Source: Bin55 sp964511425
GTDB taxonomy: Bacteria; Pseudomonadota; Gammaproteobacteria; Pseudomonadales; Azotimanducaceae
Direction: 5' to 3'
Assembly: GCA_964511425.1 (NCBI GenBank)
Contig: CAZEFI010000032.1
Span: 1 to 21,373 of the forward strand
Length of the DNA: 21,373 nt
Shown here: piece by piece, positions 1-7,679 of the stretch
Layout: each line of letters starts with the position of its first letter
Position numbering within the stretch: position 1 is the stretch's first letter
Notes under the pieces: generated by a model
Told to the model about the DNA's origin: nothing
Seen by the model: the letters and a program-made list of their open reading frames with translations, nothing else
Database searches by the model: none
Program-made: the position numbers and the translations under genes

Positions 1-177
1 GCAGTTGCGATCATCACGAAGTCGATTCTTCCCTGGTGCTTACGTGTCGTAGATCCCTAGCGAACGTCGTTTTGCGATTCGTGCAACTAGCACATGTTTT
101 AGGACTCTAATAGACTAAATTGAGTGTTTTTACCAGTCCAATCTGTTCGATAGACGGTATATCGGGATAATTACAGT

Positions 178-765
178 ATGGAACAATCAGTTGTAAATAT
201 TTCTCAGGCAGCTCAAGATTATCTTATCAAGCTTCTTGAGAAGGAAGAACCTGGCTGCGGTGTGCGAATCTTTGTGGCTGAACCAGGAACACCGAATGCA
301 GAAACTTGCATTGCGTATTGTCGGGAAGGCGAGCAACACCAAGGCGACCAACCATTTCACTATGACGGTTTAACTGTCTGGTACGATGAAAGAAGCATTC
401 CATTCTTAGAGAATGCTGAAGTAGACTTTCGGGAAGATCGCATGGGTGGTCAAATTACGGTCCGCGCGCCCAACTCCAGAGTTCCTCAGGTTGGACCAGA
501 CGCACCCATGGAAGATCGAATCAATTATGTGCTCTATAGTGAAATCAATCCGAATTTGGCAGCACACGGTGGAATTGTCTCACTTGTCGAAGTCGTTGAC
601 GAAAACGTTGCGGTACTCCTATTTGGTGGAGGATGTCAAGGATGCGCTGCTGTCGATATAACATTAAAACAAGGTGTCGAATCGACATTGTTAGCTCGAA
701 TTCCAGATTTGAAAGGCATAAAAGATGCAACCGACCACTCCATAACAACCAATGCCTACTATTGA
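178..765 (+). CDS. nfuA: Fe-S biogenesis protein NfuA
   Basis: This 195-residue cytoplasmic protein is a scaffold or carrier that delivers [4Fe-4S] clusters to apo-enzymes. The N-terminal half (about residues 5-100) is a degenerate A-type (IscA/HesB-like) domain, including FVAEPGTPNAETC near residue 32. The C-terminal half (about 110-185) is the NifU-like domain, with NPNLAAHGG at 125-132 and the cluster-binding CQGC at Cys153 and Cys156. Length, domain order and the final AYY closely match Escherichia coli NfuA (192 residues, ending SYY). The ATG at 178 gives the family's normal N-terminus. No strong ribosome binding site precedes it. The next gene starts 20 bases after the stop, so the two may be co-transcribed. 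Identification is secure. Confidence 0.96.
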   Translation: MEQSVVNISQAAQDYLIKLLEKEEPGCGVRIFVAEPGTPNAETCIAYCREGEQHQGDQPFHYDGLTVWYDERSIPFLENAEVDFREDRMGGQITVRAPNSRVPQVGPDAPMEDRINYVLYSEINPNLAAHGGIVSLVEVVDENVAVLLFGGGCQGCAAVDITLKQGVESTLLARIPDLKGIKDATDHSITTNAYY

Positions 766-785
766 CAGAAACGGGAAAATTGATC

Positions 786-1370
786 ATGGGTATAAAAAAG
801 CAAATGATGAGAACGGTCCCGCCCGCGGTACAACAACAGGTGTTTTTGGGAATCACTGCGGTGATTCTCGCTGGTGCTAGCTGGGCTCAAGAAAAGACGT
901 TGGAGTCTGTGAGTCTCGACCCCGAGCACGCACACGATCTTCTTGTTCTACCAGACGTCGAGAAAGCTTCGGATTCCACGTTTGAACTGGACGACTTTCA
1001 GATCAAAATTGAAAGTGAGAACGACAAGGTGAAGTATGAAGCTAGGGAATTAGGAAGCATCGACGAACCGATTGTTCATTGGGAATCCATATCTGAAGAG
1101 CCAGTGCACTTGGTATTTGACACCAAAAACAAGAGATTTCAAAGACTAGAGAATAAGGTTCGGGTAGTCCTCAGCAACTATTCCGATTTGGAAACTCTGA
1201 TTGATGAGACGGATGCTAAGAGGGGTAAAGCTTACCCGAAACTCGGTTACGCTGTGTTGGAACTACCAGCAGAAAAGCATCCAGCGGCTACTGTAAAAGT
1301 CTTAGAGGAGAGAGCAGAAGTCCAGTCTGCTTTCGTCATGATTGAGCGGCCGCCAGAAGTACCGCATTGA
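786..1370 (+). CDS. Exported protein of unknown function, protease-prodomain-like
   Basis: I do not recognise a named family for this 194-residue protein. The ATG at 786 is chosen because it gives a signal peptide: basic start MGIKKQMMR, hydrophobic stretch about residues 19-33, and probable cleavage after SWA34 before QEK. The frame is open further upstream, but there it lies inside nfuA. The mature part is acidic up to about residue 105. Residues 107-188 (from VHLVFDTKNKRF through YPKLGYAVLELPA to a final FVMIERPP) follow the beta-alpha-beta-beta-alpha-beta pattern of subtilase prodomains (I9/fervidolysin type), but no protease domain follows. That resemblance is my inference. An in-frame ATG at 807 is an alternative start. 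It could form an operon with nfuA. Confidence 0.75.
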   Translation: MGIKKQMMRTVPPAVQQQVFLGITAVILAGASWAQEKTLESVSLDPEHAHDLLVLPDVEKASDSTFELDDFQIKIESENDKVKYEARELGSIDEPIVHWESISEEPVHLVFDTKNKRFQRLENKVRVVLSNYSDLETLIDETDAKRGKAYPKLGYAVLELPAEKHPAATVKVLEERAEVQSAFVMIERPPEVPH

Positions 1371-1372
1371 GT

Positions 1373-1388
1373 AGTACCTAATCGTACT
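1373..1388. terminator. Weak hairpin between convergent genes
   Basis: AGTAC (1373-1377) and GTACT (1384-1388) can pair around a 6-base loop, and the right arm is followed by AT-rich sequence. The hairpin lies between the converging exported-protein and porin genes, where a two-way terminator would be expected. Five base pairs with no GC-rich core and no clean T-run is poor evidence. Confidence 0.2.
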
Positions 1389-1404
1389 TAGAAAATTTTG
1401 CTCG

Positions 1405-2640
1405 CTAATTGAGAGTGAATTTTCTTTGGAACCAAAACCAAAACTTAGTGACGTCGTTGAACGATGTACCGTTGACGTTGCCAGTATCGGCACTGAACGT
1501 GGTGAACTTTCCTCCCACGCTCCAACCTGCTAAATACTTGGTTTCTTCTGGCCAACTGTAGGAAAGCATCGCGCCAATTTCGGTCCCGAAATCATACCCG
1601 CCTTCATCGGAAGAGTAGGTGTTAAACTCGACTGTGTATTTCACTTCAGACAACTTTCCACTCACGTTAACTGCGGTATTAGAAACACCTTCAACAGGCG
1701 TGGCTAAAAATCGATCTGCCCAGCCTTGATGGATATGAAGTGTCGCAAGTGGTGTTCGGAAAGCATTACCCGTACCGGAACCAAGAAACTCGTTCTTCAG
1801 TTTAAGAGTATGTCCACTTGTTTTTATTCCCGCTGAGAGCATGCGATAACTCGTATCGTCAAAAGTTGCGGTGTCCGGTTGTTGCCAAGCAAATTCCCCC
1901 GAGTAAAGCAAATCGAAATCGGTATTCGTAGGCCACGTACCATCGACGCGGAATCCAACTGTTTGACTTGACAGAGTAGTTGCTTCATCAAAAGATAGAT
2001 CAAACAAAAACAAATCAAGATCAATGTTCTGTTGAACTTTAACCTTGCTGGTAAGCATTAAGCCGTCTAGTTCAAAATTTGCTCGGGTGGGATCGGGATT
2101 GTCTTCGCCAAATATCCGATTCACATTAACGATGTAGGCTCCGTGAAATTCAAACTTTTCATTGAATGGATAGCGCAACGAAATCGCATCCATAGTTTGT
2201 TCGTTTTGACGCCACGAAACCGTACCTGCGTAACGCTGCCAAGGGTAGGGACGGTGTGCTAGTTCCTGCCGCCCAATCAATATCTCCCAAGGCTCATCGC
2301 CACCAATGTGCACGTAGGCTTGATTGATTTCCGTCCCGACGGGGTCAGCAATCACAGCGTATTGCGATTTTCTGTTTGCCCCACCGTCGCTGTACTCTTC
2401 ACCTAAAAACGCAGAAATGTGTTCGATCTCCAACACAGGTCTCAGTTTGTCATTGCCCGTGACCCACTTCAAGGCAAGGCGGCCGGTGTAGGCATTAGCA
2501 TTTTCATTCACAGAATCGTCTGCTTGTTCATATCGAAGTCTGAGTTCGGCACTAAGCCCCTCGCTCGGTGCTTCAGCGCCAACTGCGATCACCCAACTAA
2601 GCGCACAGACTAAAAGAAAGATCGCGATTCGTTTTTGCAT
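1405..2640 (-). CDS. Alginate-export-type outer-membrane porin
   Basis: This 411-residue outer-membrane beta-barrel probably acts as a passive channel of unknown substrate. The chosen ATG at 2640 starts a clear signal peptide (MQKRIAIFLLVCALSWVIAV, cleavage near GA22) and has CAGGAAATCT directly upstream as a ribosome binding site. The frame is open further upstream to 2748, but that stretch has no such signal. The mature protein has alternating hydrophobic strands typical of porins. A block near residues 117-150 (IGRQELAHRPYPWQRYAGTV, then WRQNEQTMDAISL) and YIVNVNRIFG match proteins annotated as alginate export family (PF13372) in many gammaproteobacteria. Despite that name, alginate transport cannot be inferred. 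The last strand is FWFWFQRKFTLN, so the final residue is Asn, not the usual aromatic. The gene stands alone, convergent with the exported protein. Confidence 0.85.
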   Translation of the reverse strand: MQKRIAIFLLVCALSWVIAVGAEAPSEGLSAELRLRYEQADDSVNENANAYTGRLALKWVTGNDKLRPVLEIEHISAFLGEEYSDGGANRKSQYAVIADPVGTEINQAYVHIGGDEPWEILIGRQELAHRPYPWQRYAGTVSWRQNEQTMDAISLRYPFNEKFEFHGAYIVNVNRIFGEDNPDPTRANFELDGLMLTSKVKVQQNIDLDLFLFDLSFDEATTLSSQTVGFRVDGTWPTNTDFDLLYSGEFAWQQPDTATFDDTSYRMLSAGIKTSGHTLKLKNEFLGSGTGNAFRTPLATLHIHQGWADRFLATPVEGVSNTAVNVSGKLSEVKYTVEFNTYSSDEGGYDFGTEIGAMLSYSWPEETKYLAGWSVGGKFTTFSADTGNVNGTSFNDVTKFWFWFQRKFTLN

Positions 2641-3054
2641 AGATTTCCTGCAGATAGTAACCGATATTGTGATTATGGTTTGGAACAGGTTAGAAACACT
2701 TTGTAGAAAGAGCGCGGTGCCGTAAACAGAATGCCAAAAACGGACCACAGATACAAAGATGAACTCAATCTATTCCGTCAGTCATTTTAAGCAAACGGTG
2801 CGTACAGAGTTTCCACAAACTGAGAAGCCTTGTTTTTTTAAAATAAAACACGTACGCTAATGAGCTACACCTTGTAGGAATAAAGTCCTGAATTGGTGGA
2901 CACTTTTTCTCGCATTCGCGGTAGAGAAGTCGAACTCTCCCGTAGGAATATTGAATGTGGAAGTGTGTTGTTTGCAGTAGTCCGATCCATTCTTTCTTTG
3001 GATGGATCTATTAGAAAATCAGTCTAGATTCGACAGTGTTCGTAATCGCTCCTT

Positions 3055-3072
3055 CTACAAATTTCTGGACAA
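3055..3072 (+). repeat. Left copy of an 18-bp direct repeat
   Basis: The sequence CTACAAATTTCTGGACAA recurs as CTGCAAATTTTTGGACAA at 3331-3348. The two copies agree at 16 of 18 positions, and both differences are transitions. They flank the 22-bp-period array at roughly equal distance (98 and 86 bases). Confidence 0.5.
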
Positions 3073-3170
3073 TTTAGAGTGCTAAGCTAACTGTCTCTTC
3101 GGTATCAACAAGCAATCTGTTTAGCAGCGTGCGGTGCACCACACTCATCTCGAACTCGCATTCTGCAAGA

Positions 3171-3244
3171 GGGGTGAAATGACATTTAGCGACACAGATA
3201 TTGACATTTAGCGATTCGACAAATGACATAAAACCGGGGTGAAA
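3171..3244 (+). repeat. 22-bp-period TGACAT repeat array
   Basis: TGACATTTAGCGA occurs at 3180-3192 and again at 3202-3214, and a third TGACAT lies at 3224-3229, so the starts are exactly 22 bases apart. GGGGTGAAA stands at both borders (3171-3179 and 3236-3244). Regularly spaced short direct repeats occur in the terminal regions of IS21-family elements and in clustered operator sites. Either could apply, and no transposase or regulator gene is adjacent. Confidence 0.55.
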
Positions 3245-3330
3245 GAAGAGGATTTCCGTGGACTCCGATAGTGGTCACAGCAATCGGAGAACTTCTTTGT
3301 AACTGTGGTGATATAAGATCGCGAATTTCC

Positions 3331-3348
3331 CTGCAAATTTTTGGACAA
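3331..3348 (+). repeat. Right copy of an 18-bp direct repeat
   Basis: The sequence CTGCAAATTTTTGGACAA matches the copy at 3055-3072 at 16 of 18 positions. Its position beyond the 22-bp-period array suggests that both belong to one decayed element. Confidence 0.5.
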
Positions 3349-3642
3349 CCGCTTCGCACTTCCGATCTCGGCATTGTTGATTAACGCTTAATGCAGTCCT
3401 CTTCGAACTCGGTTGGACGAGCTCGCCTCATACCGTCGCAGCGAACACAATTTGCTCGCTCACAGAACTCACTGATAAGTAATTTGCTAGAAAGTAGAGG
3501 GTTAATCTTCCCATATTTCGTGAACAAGCCAATTCCTATTCCAACCTATTAATCTCCCGTTTTTGCTCTCTGCGGCCTGTGCTAACCGAAGAGCGACACG
3601 AGTGTATGACCAGAAAAAGTTAACGCTCTAGACTTACGTGCA

Positions 3643-5589
3643 TCAGAGTCCTAAAAATGGTATCGGCATGGAATCCATTTGTTCCAGTCCTTTCTCCAGT
3701 TCATCCATATCCTCTTCAGATACGTACTCTTTTAAGGACGCGATTTCATCATCACTGTAGGAATCTCTCAATTGATTCATTATTATTGCTTGCATGGCGA
3801 CCTTGGAACGAGCTCCATGATGGGGTATGCTATCAAGAGTTTCAAAAACGTCTTTTTCTGGTTCATTACCTGTAAGTCCCGATACTAAGGATCCGGACAA
3901 CGACATTGCACCAACAGTCGTGTAATAATTCAGTTGGTCTTCTTCTGACAAATCTTTTCCGAGCTCGATGGCTTCCGTGATTCTACCTTGCATGGCTAAA
4001 CCATTACCCACGCCCATGTAAGCAGTCTTTTGGGTCGCTCCTATCCGAACCTTTGGAAGCAACTCTAACGCTTTGTCGACATTTGTGTACGCCATGGTTG
4101 TAAGGACTCTTGCTTCAAGTCCTTGACCGTCTTCATTTAAGGGTAGTTTCAGCGCAACGTCAAATGCTTTCTGAGGGTCTTTGCTCGCGATAGTAGTCAA
4201 TATCGTACTAATCAATTGAGTTCTGATAGATTCTGTGCTTGGGTCGGTTTGAGCCCAATGTAGCGCGGCATCGGAATCTGTATTTGCCAAAGAGGACGCA
4301 ATGGTCATGGCTGCTTGATTCTTTTTTGCATCGCTTTCAATATCGCTAAATAGAGATATTGCGTCCTCCACAGAATCTTGTGATAATCGAGAAATACTAC
4401 TCACTCGAGCTGCGTCCTGATACTCAGAAGGAAATTGAGGTATGGAATCAACCAACGCTTGTATATTGCTACTAGCCCAGATTCTAAACACGGTTTCTGC
4501 AAGTTGGTTTTTCTGCGAGGTCGAATCGATGGATAGGACTTTATGTAAAGCATCCAACGGTTGTTTTCTAACCCAATCGTTTAGTACAGAACTCATATGT
4601 GGGTTATTGCTGAAACCAAAAATTCCACCGCCTTCGTCTTGAAACTGTAACGCATAATCGAATGCTGCTTCTGGGTCGTTCTCAGAAACCGTTCGTAATC
4701 CAAATCGAATTACACGTTCCTTTAAGTCTTCGTCTTCGATAGCCGTTGTTATCGTATCGATAACGGCGACTCCCTCCTCTTTTACCCAAGCATCAAGGAT
4801 ATTTTGAACTCGCGCCCAGTTTTCTCCGGTAAGCAAGCTAGGATCCGATGAAAGTGATGCCCAAGCCTGTTGTGGATTCTCCGCTTCCTCTTGTAGGAGT
4901 CTCTGATCCACAAGGTTTTGTACGTAGTTTGTATTTCCAAGACGAGTCGCCAATGTCGTCAACTCCTCGGTGGGAAGAGTTTTATTTAAATCTAGAATAC
5001 CCCTTTCGGCCGAAAACTTAACATTGTCTGCTAAATTCTCAACAAAATTTATTGCGCGGTCGAGATCAAAACTCGCGAATTCACGCGCGAAAGTGTAGGA
5101 AATTGCAGATTGTTGATCTGACTCAAGACCAAGAAATAGGGAACCAGCTAATTTTTCGTTGACATGAATAAGTCGAGACAATATGGTTCGTTGGATACTA
5201 CTCTCCAACCAGGATTCGTCAGACTCACTATATTCGTAAGTCTCTGACTCGTTAAACAGTTCCACTAGCTTTTGTTCGTCGGACTGGGAAACCAAAGAAT
5301 ACAAAGATGCAAATCGATCGAACGTTCCTGAATGATTGGTTAGTATCTCCGCTAATGAGTCAACGTCGAGTAAGCCTGTGGTTTGTCTCTCTTGACTCGG
5401 TGCCGGGGTACTCTCCTCGACACTTTCAAGAACTGGCAAAGTATCGTCTTTAGAAACTACATTTGAGTCCGCTTTTCCTAACGGAAAAGCAAAATAGAGT
5501 ACTAATAGAACGCCTGTTGTGAGGCCTGCTCCGAGCAAAAATAGGATGACATCTCGTAGAGTTTGATTTGAGGTTGCATTTGTATTCAT
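3643..5589 (-). CDS. Membrane-anchored helical-repeat protein, function unknown
   Basis: I do not recognise this 648-residue protein. Residues 13-35 form one transmembrane helix after a short N-terminus with a single Arg, probably leaving the rest in the periplasm. A Ser/Thr/Glu-rich linker follows to about residue 72. The body is all-helical and repetitive, with a D-x-x-x-A-hydrophobic pattern recurring at residues 175, 206, 238, 272, 305 (DPEAAFDYAL), 343, 374, 405, 438 (DSDAALHWAQ), 471 (DPQKAFDVAL), 502 and 535. The spacing is 31-38 residues, mostly 31-33. This resembles TPR/HEAT-like superhelices that bind other proteins. The C-terminus is acidic (about 612-640). The protein is strongly acidic overall and nearly lacks cysteine. 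The start is supported by CAGGAAA about ten bases upstream. It has no co-directional neighbour, so context gives no role. Confidence 0.85.
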   Translation of the reverse strand: MNTNATSNQTLRDVILFLLGAGLTTGVLLVLYFAFPLGKADSNVVSKDDTLPVLESVEESTPAPSQERQTTGLLDVDSLAEILTNHSGTFDRFASLYSLVSQSDEQKLVELFNESETYEYSESDESWLESSIQRTILSRLIHVNEKLAGSLFLGLESDQQSAISYTFAREFASFDLDRAINFVENLADNVKFSAERGILDLNKTLPTEELTTLATRLGNTNYVQNLVDQRLLQEEAENPQQAWASLSSDPSLLTGENWARVQNILDAWVKEEGVAVIDTITTAIEDEDLKERVIRFGLRTVSENDPEAAFDYALQFQDEGGGIFGFSNNPHMSSVLNDWVRKQPLDALHKVLSIDSTSQKNQLAETVFRIWASSNIQALVDSIPQFPSEYQDAARVSSISRLSQDSVEDAISLFSDIESDAKKNQAAMTIASSLANTDSDAALHWAQTDPSTESIRTQLISTILTTIASKDPQKAFDVALKLPLNEDGQGLEARVLTTMAYTNVDKALELLPKVRIGATQKTAYMGVGNGLAMQGRITEAIELGKDLSEEDQLNYYTTVGAMSLSGSLVSGLTGNEPEKDVFETLDSIPHHGARSKVAMQAIIMNQLRDSYSDDEIASLKEYVSEEDMDELEKGLEQMDSMPIPFLGL

Positions 5590-6287
5590 TGATGCATTTC
5601 CTGTCTTTTGGTGAAAATTGATTGCCGAGGAGTTAGGTTTCTGGAGTCGTCATTCGCTAGCTGCTTCTGTTGGCGTATCAGAGTGCCTGTACGCGACGGA
5701 AACAATAAGTACCAAGGAGTGAATTGGTTCGAATCGAGACGATTTGTTCTCGGGAGTCGCTAGCACCAAATTTGCTCTAAGTCGTTCAAAGCTTGTACTA
5801 ACGAATATGTGGAAACAGAATACTCTAGTGGTGCGACTAAGCAAAGTTTTATTAACGACGTCCACCACCATCTCAAGAGATTGCCAGACCTAACTCAACG
5901 GTAGAACCCATTATAAGCGATAGCAGTAAAGCCGTTCGGGGTTGATTTTGAGTTGTAAAACACAGTGAGCACGTACCTGTATCACTAAATTTTGTGTGTG
6001 CTCCGAAGCCAATCAAAGGGGTGGTGTAATCTGCCAAAGACGCCCCAACTTAATCTTGTCTGACGATTATTTTTGATTAAGTGGATGGACTGCATTGGAC
6101 CAATCATGAATTGGAAGGTTTCACACGTCAACTATAAACTCGGAATTGATGTGAAGGATGAATCTATCAAATCGTACTCTTTTACAAGTTTTCTAAACAT
6201 TTTTACAGGACAAAAACAAGGTCAAACTGAGGCAGGTGGGTTATCCAGACAGCAAAATCCAATTCAATTACAAAATCAAAAATGCGA
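5590..6287. other. Gene-poor AT-rich spacer
   Basis: About 700 bases lie between the divergently arranged helical-repeat protein and the ATPase. The left end provides the ribosome binding site of the leftward gene. Open frames of 73 codons (5650-5871, minus) and 96 codons (6073-6363, plus) occur, but both look accidental. AT content rises steadily from about 6060 towards the ATPase start, as often seen at horizontally acquired genes. I see no tRNA, attachment site or clear long repeat. Confidence 0.45.
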
Positions 6288-6293
6288 TATAAT
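6288..6293 (+). promoter_or_regulatory. Probable -10 box of the ATPase gene
   Basis: A perfect TATAAT lies 35 bases before the GTG start at 6329. The -35 position (near 6263-6270, TTCAAT or CAATTA) is weak, which fits a promoter needing or resisting a regulator. Transcription would begin near 6300, inside the left arm of the adjacent inverted repeat. Confidence 0.5.
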
Positions 6294-6295
6294 AT

Positions 6296-6330
6296 ACCGT
6301 ATATTTAAAAGTATGATTTATATTTACGGT
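6296..6330. promoter_or_regulatory. Operator-like inverted repeat over the ATPase start
   Basis: ACCGTATATTTAAA (6296-6309) and TTTATATTTACGGT (6317-6330) are inverted copies agreeing at 12 of 14 positions around a 7-base centre. The repeat begins three bases after the -10 box, covers the expected transcription start and runs into the GTG start codon. This is the position of a repressor or autoregulatory site. It could alternatively form an AU-rich RNA hairpin hiding the start codon. Confidence 0.5.
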
Positions 6331-7498
6331 GTTTATTCAAAGACAACGGTTAGAACAGCTTGATATCGCGTTGCAACGTCAAGCTGCAGTCGCACTCCTT
6401 GGGGCACGTCAGGTAGGCAAAACCACATTAGCACTTCATTACGCAAAAAGCTTTGATCATCATTACCTAGACTTAGAAAATCCAGAAGATCGACAAAGCT
6501 TAGAACACCCTTTGTTCTACTTACGTCAATTCGAAGACAAGCTTGTTGTATTCGACGAAGTTCAACGCGTACCCGAGTTGTTTTCAGTCCTGCGCGTACT
6601 CATTGACGAAGGCCGCAGAAAGGGATTGAGTACTCGGAGATTTCTCATACTAGGATCTGCGTCTGTAGAGCTGCTCAAACAGAGCAGCGAAACTTTGGCT
6701 GGACGGATTGAATATATCAATTTGAACCCACTGAGTGTTTCCGAAGTGGGGAAGAATCGAATCGGCAAACTGTGGTTACTTGGAGGTTTTCCGTTAAGTT
6801 TTCTAGCTAAAAGTGAAGAAGAGAGTTTAGCGTGGCGAAAAAATTTTTTACGGACCTACATTGAACGGGACATGCTGCAGTTTAATCCCCGCGTTCCGAC
6901 AGAGTTATTGACTCGTCTCTGGACCATGTTAGCACACAATCAAGGCAGCATGCTCAATTCTTCTCGGTTAGCTACTTCATTGGAGGTTACCTCGCCAACT
7001 GTGTCAAAACACGTTGGATTTCTCAGTGATATGCTAGTTGTGCGCAGATTGAGTCCTTATCTGACGAACCGTGGAAAGCGTCTCGTGAAGACGCCGAAAG
7101 TGTATATTCGAGACAGTGGTTTACTTCACACTTTACTCAATCTTCGGTCAAATGACGAATTATTGCGGCACCCCGTTTGTGGATTTAGCTGGGAGGGATT
7201 TGTTATCGAACAGATCTGTGGTGCGGTCGAAGATCGTGCTACGCCATTGTATTATCGGACGGCAGACGAGGCTGAAATTGACTTATTGCTCGAGTGGCAT
7301 CGAACTGGCGAACTCTGGGCAATCGAAGTTAAACGCTCAATGTCGCGTCCTCCCTCGAGAGGGTTCTATTCCTCGATCGAATCACTAAAGCCAAGGAGGA
7401 GTTTTATTGTCTGTTTGTACCAGAGAACTCATACGATTCACAAAAATATCGAAGTGTTCGATCTTCCCGAATTTCTTAAGATTGTTGAAGCAGAGTGA
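6329..7498 (+). CDS. AAA_14/DUF4143 ATPase
   Basis: This 389-residue cytoplasmic protein belongs to a widespread, poorly understood ATPase family. The N-terminal AAA_14 domain has Walker A GARQVGKT (25-32), Walker B LVVFDEVQR (72-80) and a sensor-like LGSAS (108-112). Residues about 205-240 look like a winged helix-turn-helix (SRLATSLEVTSPTVSKHVGF). The C-terminal DUF4143 part has the spacing of a PD-(D/E)XK nuclease fold: Glu289 in SWEGFVIEQ, Asp318 in AEIDLLLEW and EVK at 333-335. Length is normal for the family. The start is a GTG with no visible Shine-Dalgarno sequence, chosen because MFIQRQRLEQLDIAL matches typical family N-termini. These genes are frequently transferred between bacteria, which fits the isolated, AT-rich setting. 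The cellular role is unknown. Confidence 0.9.
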   Translation: MFIQRQRLEQLDIALQRQAAVALLGARQVGKTTLALHYAKSFDHHYLDLENPEDRQSLEHPLFYLRQFEDKLVVFDEVQRVPELFSVLRVLIDEGRRKGLSTRRFLILGSASVELLKQSSETLAGRIEYINLNPLSVSEVGKNRIGKLWLLGGFPLSFLAKSEEESLAWRKNFLRTYIERDMLQFNPRVPTELLTRLWTMLAHNQGSMLNSSRLATSLEVTSPTVSKHVGFLSDMLVVRRLSPYLTNRGKRLVKTPKVYIRDSGLLHTLLNLRSNDELLRHPVCGFSWEGFVIEQICGAVEDRATPLYYRTADEAEIDLLLEWHRTGELWAIEVKRSMSRPPSRGFYSSIESLKPRRSFIVCLYQRTHTIHKNIEVFDLPEFLKIVEAE

Positions 7499-7546
7499 TC
7501 TCAAAGACTCATAAATGTCGTTAGTCAGTCCGCCCCGTGAGTGTTC

Positions 7547-7600
7547 CCCATTGAAACCTCTGCGTATAAAGGCGTGGCTCAGGCGGTACCTCTCAATGGG
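7547..7600. repeat. 8-bp inverted repeat in a leader region
   Basis: CCCATTGA (7547-7554) and TCAATGGG (7593-7600) are perfect inverted copies 38 bases apart, between the ATPase stop and the serine hydrolase start. They could pair in a transcript. An 8-bp match over this distance can also arise by chance. Confidence 0.25.
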
Positions 7601-7679
7601 ATGTCCAGCAGACACTGAATAAACTCTGCGAGGAGACATCGCGAAAGCATTCAACCTAAACTTTACTTTCATTGCCAGC

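Larger units (their letters stand above)
2641..3642. other. Gene-free 1-kb spacer with repeat remnants
   Basis: I find no credible gene here: every open frame is short, lacks a ribosome binding site, and encodes low-complexity sequence resembling nothing known. The right border is the stop of the helical-repeat protein and the left border is the porin start. The stretch holds GTAGGAATA twice (2874-2882 and 2942-2950), a short GATCCAT/ATGGATC inverted repeat (2984-2990 and 3002-3008), an 18-bp direct repeat pair, and a 22-bp-period array, the last two listed separately. Promoters for the porin must lie at the left end, but none has convincing -35 and -10 boxes. The spacer may be a decayed insertion. 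Confidence 0.5.

Noticed and set aside
1..177. Start of a divergent gene on the minus strand at the left edge
   Set aside because: Only a GTG/ATG within the first 17 bases could start such a gene. Too little sequence is present to support it, and no clear nfuA promoter is visible either.
1405..2640. Dedicated alginate exporter AlgE
   Set aside because: Similarity is to the broad porin family carrying that name. There are no alginate biosynthesis genes nearby.
3186..3374. 62-codon minus-strand frame in the 1-kb spacer
   Set aside because: It reads through the repeat array, has no start signal and resembles nothing known.
5650..5871. 73-codon minus-strand frame upstream of the helical-repeat gene
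   Set aside because: No ribosome binding site, no recognisable domain, and composition like the surrounding non-coding DNA.
6073..6363. 96-codon plus-strand frame running into the ATPase gene
   Set aside because: It covers the ATPase promoter and palindrome and overlaps its start. The sequence is low-complexity and AT-driven, with no signal for translation.
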